From Pseudonocardiales bacterium (lineage in GTDB: Bacteria; Actinomycetota; Actinomycetes; Mycobacteriales; Pseudonocardiaceae): 11,038 nucleotides of DNA. Made by a program: the position numbers and the translations under genes. The stretch covers positions 1 to 11,038 of the forward strand of contig JAODNG010000091.1 in assembly GCA_025465385.1 (NCBI GenBank), read 5' to 3'. Below the pieces are notes generated by a model that ran no database searches, had not been told where the DNA came from, and saw nothing but the letters and a program-made list of their open reading frames with translations. Positions 9,742 to 11,038 of the stretch are shown here, piece after piece; the stretch's first letter is position 1; each line of letters starts with the position of its first letter.

Positions 9742-11038
9742 CGACTGCTCCTGTTTGGGGAGGCGCGGTGCCACGCGGCCGAGCGCAACAGGCGCAGACC
9801 GTTGAGCCCGACGATCACGGTGGAGCCTTCGTGGCCGGCCACGCCCAGGGGCAGCGGCAGGTGCCCGAGGAGGTCCCAGATCACCAATCCGGTGATGACA
9901 ATCGCGGCGATCACCAGGTTCGCCGCAACGAGGCGCCGGGCGCGGCGGGACAGCGCAATGACGGCGGGAATGGTGGCCAGCTCGTCGCGGACGATGACAG
10001 CGTCGGCGGTGTCCAGCGTTAGGTCGGAGCCAGCTTTGCCCATCGCGATGCCGGCATGGGCGGCGGCCAGCGCGGGCGCGTCATTGACGCCGTCGCCGAC
10101 TAGCACCACCCGCTCGCCTTGGGCTTGCAGGGCCCGTACCGTGTCGAGCTTGTCCTGAGGTAGCAGCCCCGCCCGAACATAACCGATGCCGACCTCGGTC
10201 GCCAGCGCGGCGGCCGCGCGCGGGTTGTCCCCGGTCAGCAGCAACGGCGGGGCACCGGTCAGGGCACCCAGCGCAGCCACCGTCGACGCGGCGTCCGGCC
10301 GGAGCCGGTCGGCGATACCGAGCACCCCGACCGGAACACCATCACGGACGACCACCACAGTGGTGCGGCCGGCTTCCTCCAACGCCGACACCACCGCGGC
10401 GACGCGATCGGCGGCCGGGCCGGCGAGATCGTCCAGCAGGCGCGCCGGTGCGCCGATTGCGACCCGGATGCCCGCAACGGTGGCATGCACGCCGACCCCA
10501 GGAGTCGAACCGAACCCATGCGTCGGCGCCAAGGCCAAGTTGCGGTTCCGAGCGGCGGCCACAACTGCACGGGCCAACGGATGCTCGCTGGGGTACTCGA
10601 CCGCCGCGGCGAGTCTGAGCAGGTCATCGTCGGCAAGGCCGGATCCGGCCAGCGGACGGATATCGGCCAGCCGGGGGGTGCCCTCGGTCAGAGTGCCGGT
10701 CTTATCCAAGGCGACCCTGCTGGCCTGCCCAAGTTGTTCCATCACCACCGCAGATTTCACCAAGACCCCATGCCGCCCGGCATTAGCCATCGCCGACAGC
10801 AGCGGCGGCATCGTGGCCAACACCACCGCACACGGCGAAGCGACGATCATGAAGGTCATCGCCCGCAGCAGGGTGGACTGCAACTGGGCACCCCACAGCA
10901 ACGGGATCACGAATAGCGCCACCGTGGCGGTCACCATGCCGATTGAGTAACGCTGCTCGACCTTCTCGATGAACAACTGAGTCTTGGCCTTGGTCGCCGA
11001 GGCCTGCTCGACCATCGCCACGATTCGAGCGACCACCG
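9738..11038 (-). CDS. P1B-4-type heavy-metal-exporting P-type ATPase, C-terminal 432+ residues (partial)
   Basis: An inner-membrane ATP-driven pump that exports divalent transition metals, cut at the right edge; the visible part starts in the actuator-domain end. Counting from the edge: membrane helix at 36-50, SPC motif at 67-69 in the metal-site helix (not CPC, so not copper or cadmium type), phosphorylation site DKTGTLT at 111-117, the HP dipeptide at 152-153, the nucleotide-domain TGDN at 268-271, hinge GDGVNDAP at 314-321, and HEGST at 402-406 in the last membrane helix. SPC plus HEG(G/S)T is the P1B-4 signature, the class of mycobacterial CtpD and CtpJ (Co, Ni, Fe). The stop overlaps the [2Fe-2S] gene start. 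The last helix ends in an Arg-rich tail. Metal specificity is inferred by subgroup; the symbol ctpD is not used because the N-terminus is unseen. Confidence 0.93.
   Translation of the reverse strand, partial: VVARIVAMVEQASATKAKTQLFIEKVEQRYSIGMVTATVALFVIPLLWGAQLQSTLLRAMTFMIVASPCAVVLATMPPLLSAMANAGRHGVLVKSAVVMEQLGQASRVALDKTGTLTEGTPRLADIRPLAGSGLADDDLLRLAAAVEYPSEHPLARAVVAAARNRNLALAPTHGFGSTPGVGVHATVAGIRVAIGAPARLLDDLAGPAADRVAAVVSALEEAGRTTVVVVRDGVPVGVLGIADRLRPDAASTVAALGALTGAPPLLLTGDNPRAAAALATEVGIGYVRAGLLPQDKLDTVRALQAQGERVVLVGDGVNDAPALAAAHAGIAMGKAGSDLTLDTADAVIVRDELATIPAVIALSRRARRLVAANLVIAAIVITGLVIWDLLGHLPLPLGVAGHEGSTVIVGLNGLRLLRSAAWHRASPNRSSR

Noticed and set aside
10186..10950. A 254-codon plus-strand frame antisense to the P-type ATPase
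   Set aside because: Ala/Ser/Arg-rich shadow of an unambiguous ATPase.
1..11038. Nitrile hydratase or nitrilase genes expected near an amidase
   Set aside because: Looked for in the visible genes; none carries nitrile hydratase motifs, and the only nitrilase-superfamily member is the amidase itself.
1..11038. CRISPR arrays, tRNA, rRNA or insertion sequences
   Set aside because: No regular direct repeats, cloverleaf, transposase or terminal inverted repeats were seen by eye on either strand.

Overview
The window comes from a high-GC actinobacterium. Most third codon positions are G or C, GTG starts and purine-rich ribosome sites are common, and the metal-pump subtype and helix-turn-helix genes fit Pseudonocardiales or Mycobacteriales relatives. 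The genus cannot be fixed from this sequence. I see no tRNA, rRNA, CRISPR array or transposase.

Left part (1-3076): an amide-use locus. A MarR-type regulator runs off the left edge on the minus strand. It is divergent from a cytoplasmic AmiC/branched-chain-type ligand-binding protein and an aliphatic amidase (amiE) with its Glu59-Lys134-Cys166 catalytic set intact. A consensus-like promoter lies between the binding protein and amiE. No AmiR antiterminator is present in the window.

Centre (3222-9187): a same-strand run of eight genes, and the unusual part of the window. It encodes, in order, a 56-residue acidic peptide, a tubulin/FtsZ-superfamily protein (here TubA-like, 516 aa), a 99-aa protein (C1), a second tubulin-like paralogue (TubB-like, 551 aa), a Prx5-type peroxiredoxin, a degenerate sigma-factor-like protein, a second 99-aa protein (C2, paralogue of C1), and a 161-aa hypothetical. 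The two tubulin-like proteins have damage in complementary places. A keeps a good first glycine loop but a broken tubulin signature; B has the reverse. This suggests an obligate A/B partnership. A also starts with a His/Asp-rich tail, and both end in a conserved Cys motif. I know of no described system with this set; the shared function is inference.

Right part (9334-11038): a convergent minus-strand pair. It is a P1B-4-type metal-exporting ATPase (SPC and HEGST motifs, Co/Ni/Fe class), cut by the window edge, and a thioredoxin-like [2Fe-2S] protein overlapping its stop codon by four bases. A strong hairpin separates this pair from the central run.

Working picture: MarR and the AmiC-like protein probably control amidase expression. 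The adjacent tubulin-pair module may be co-inherited with it, with the peroxiredoxin and sigma-like protein as redox and regulatory parts. Only the gene order and motifs are seen directly.
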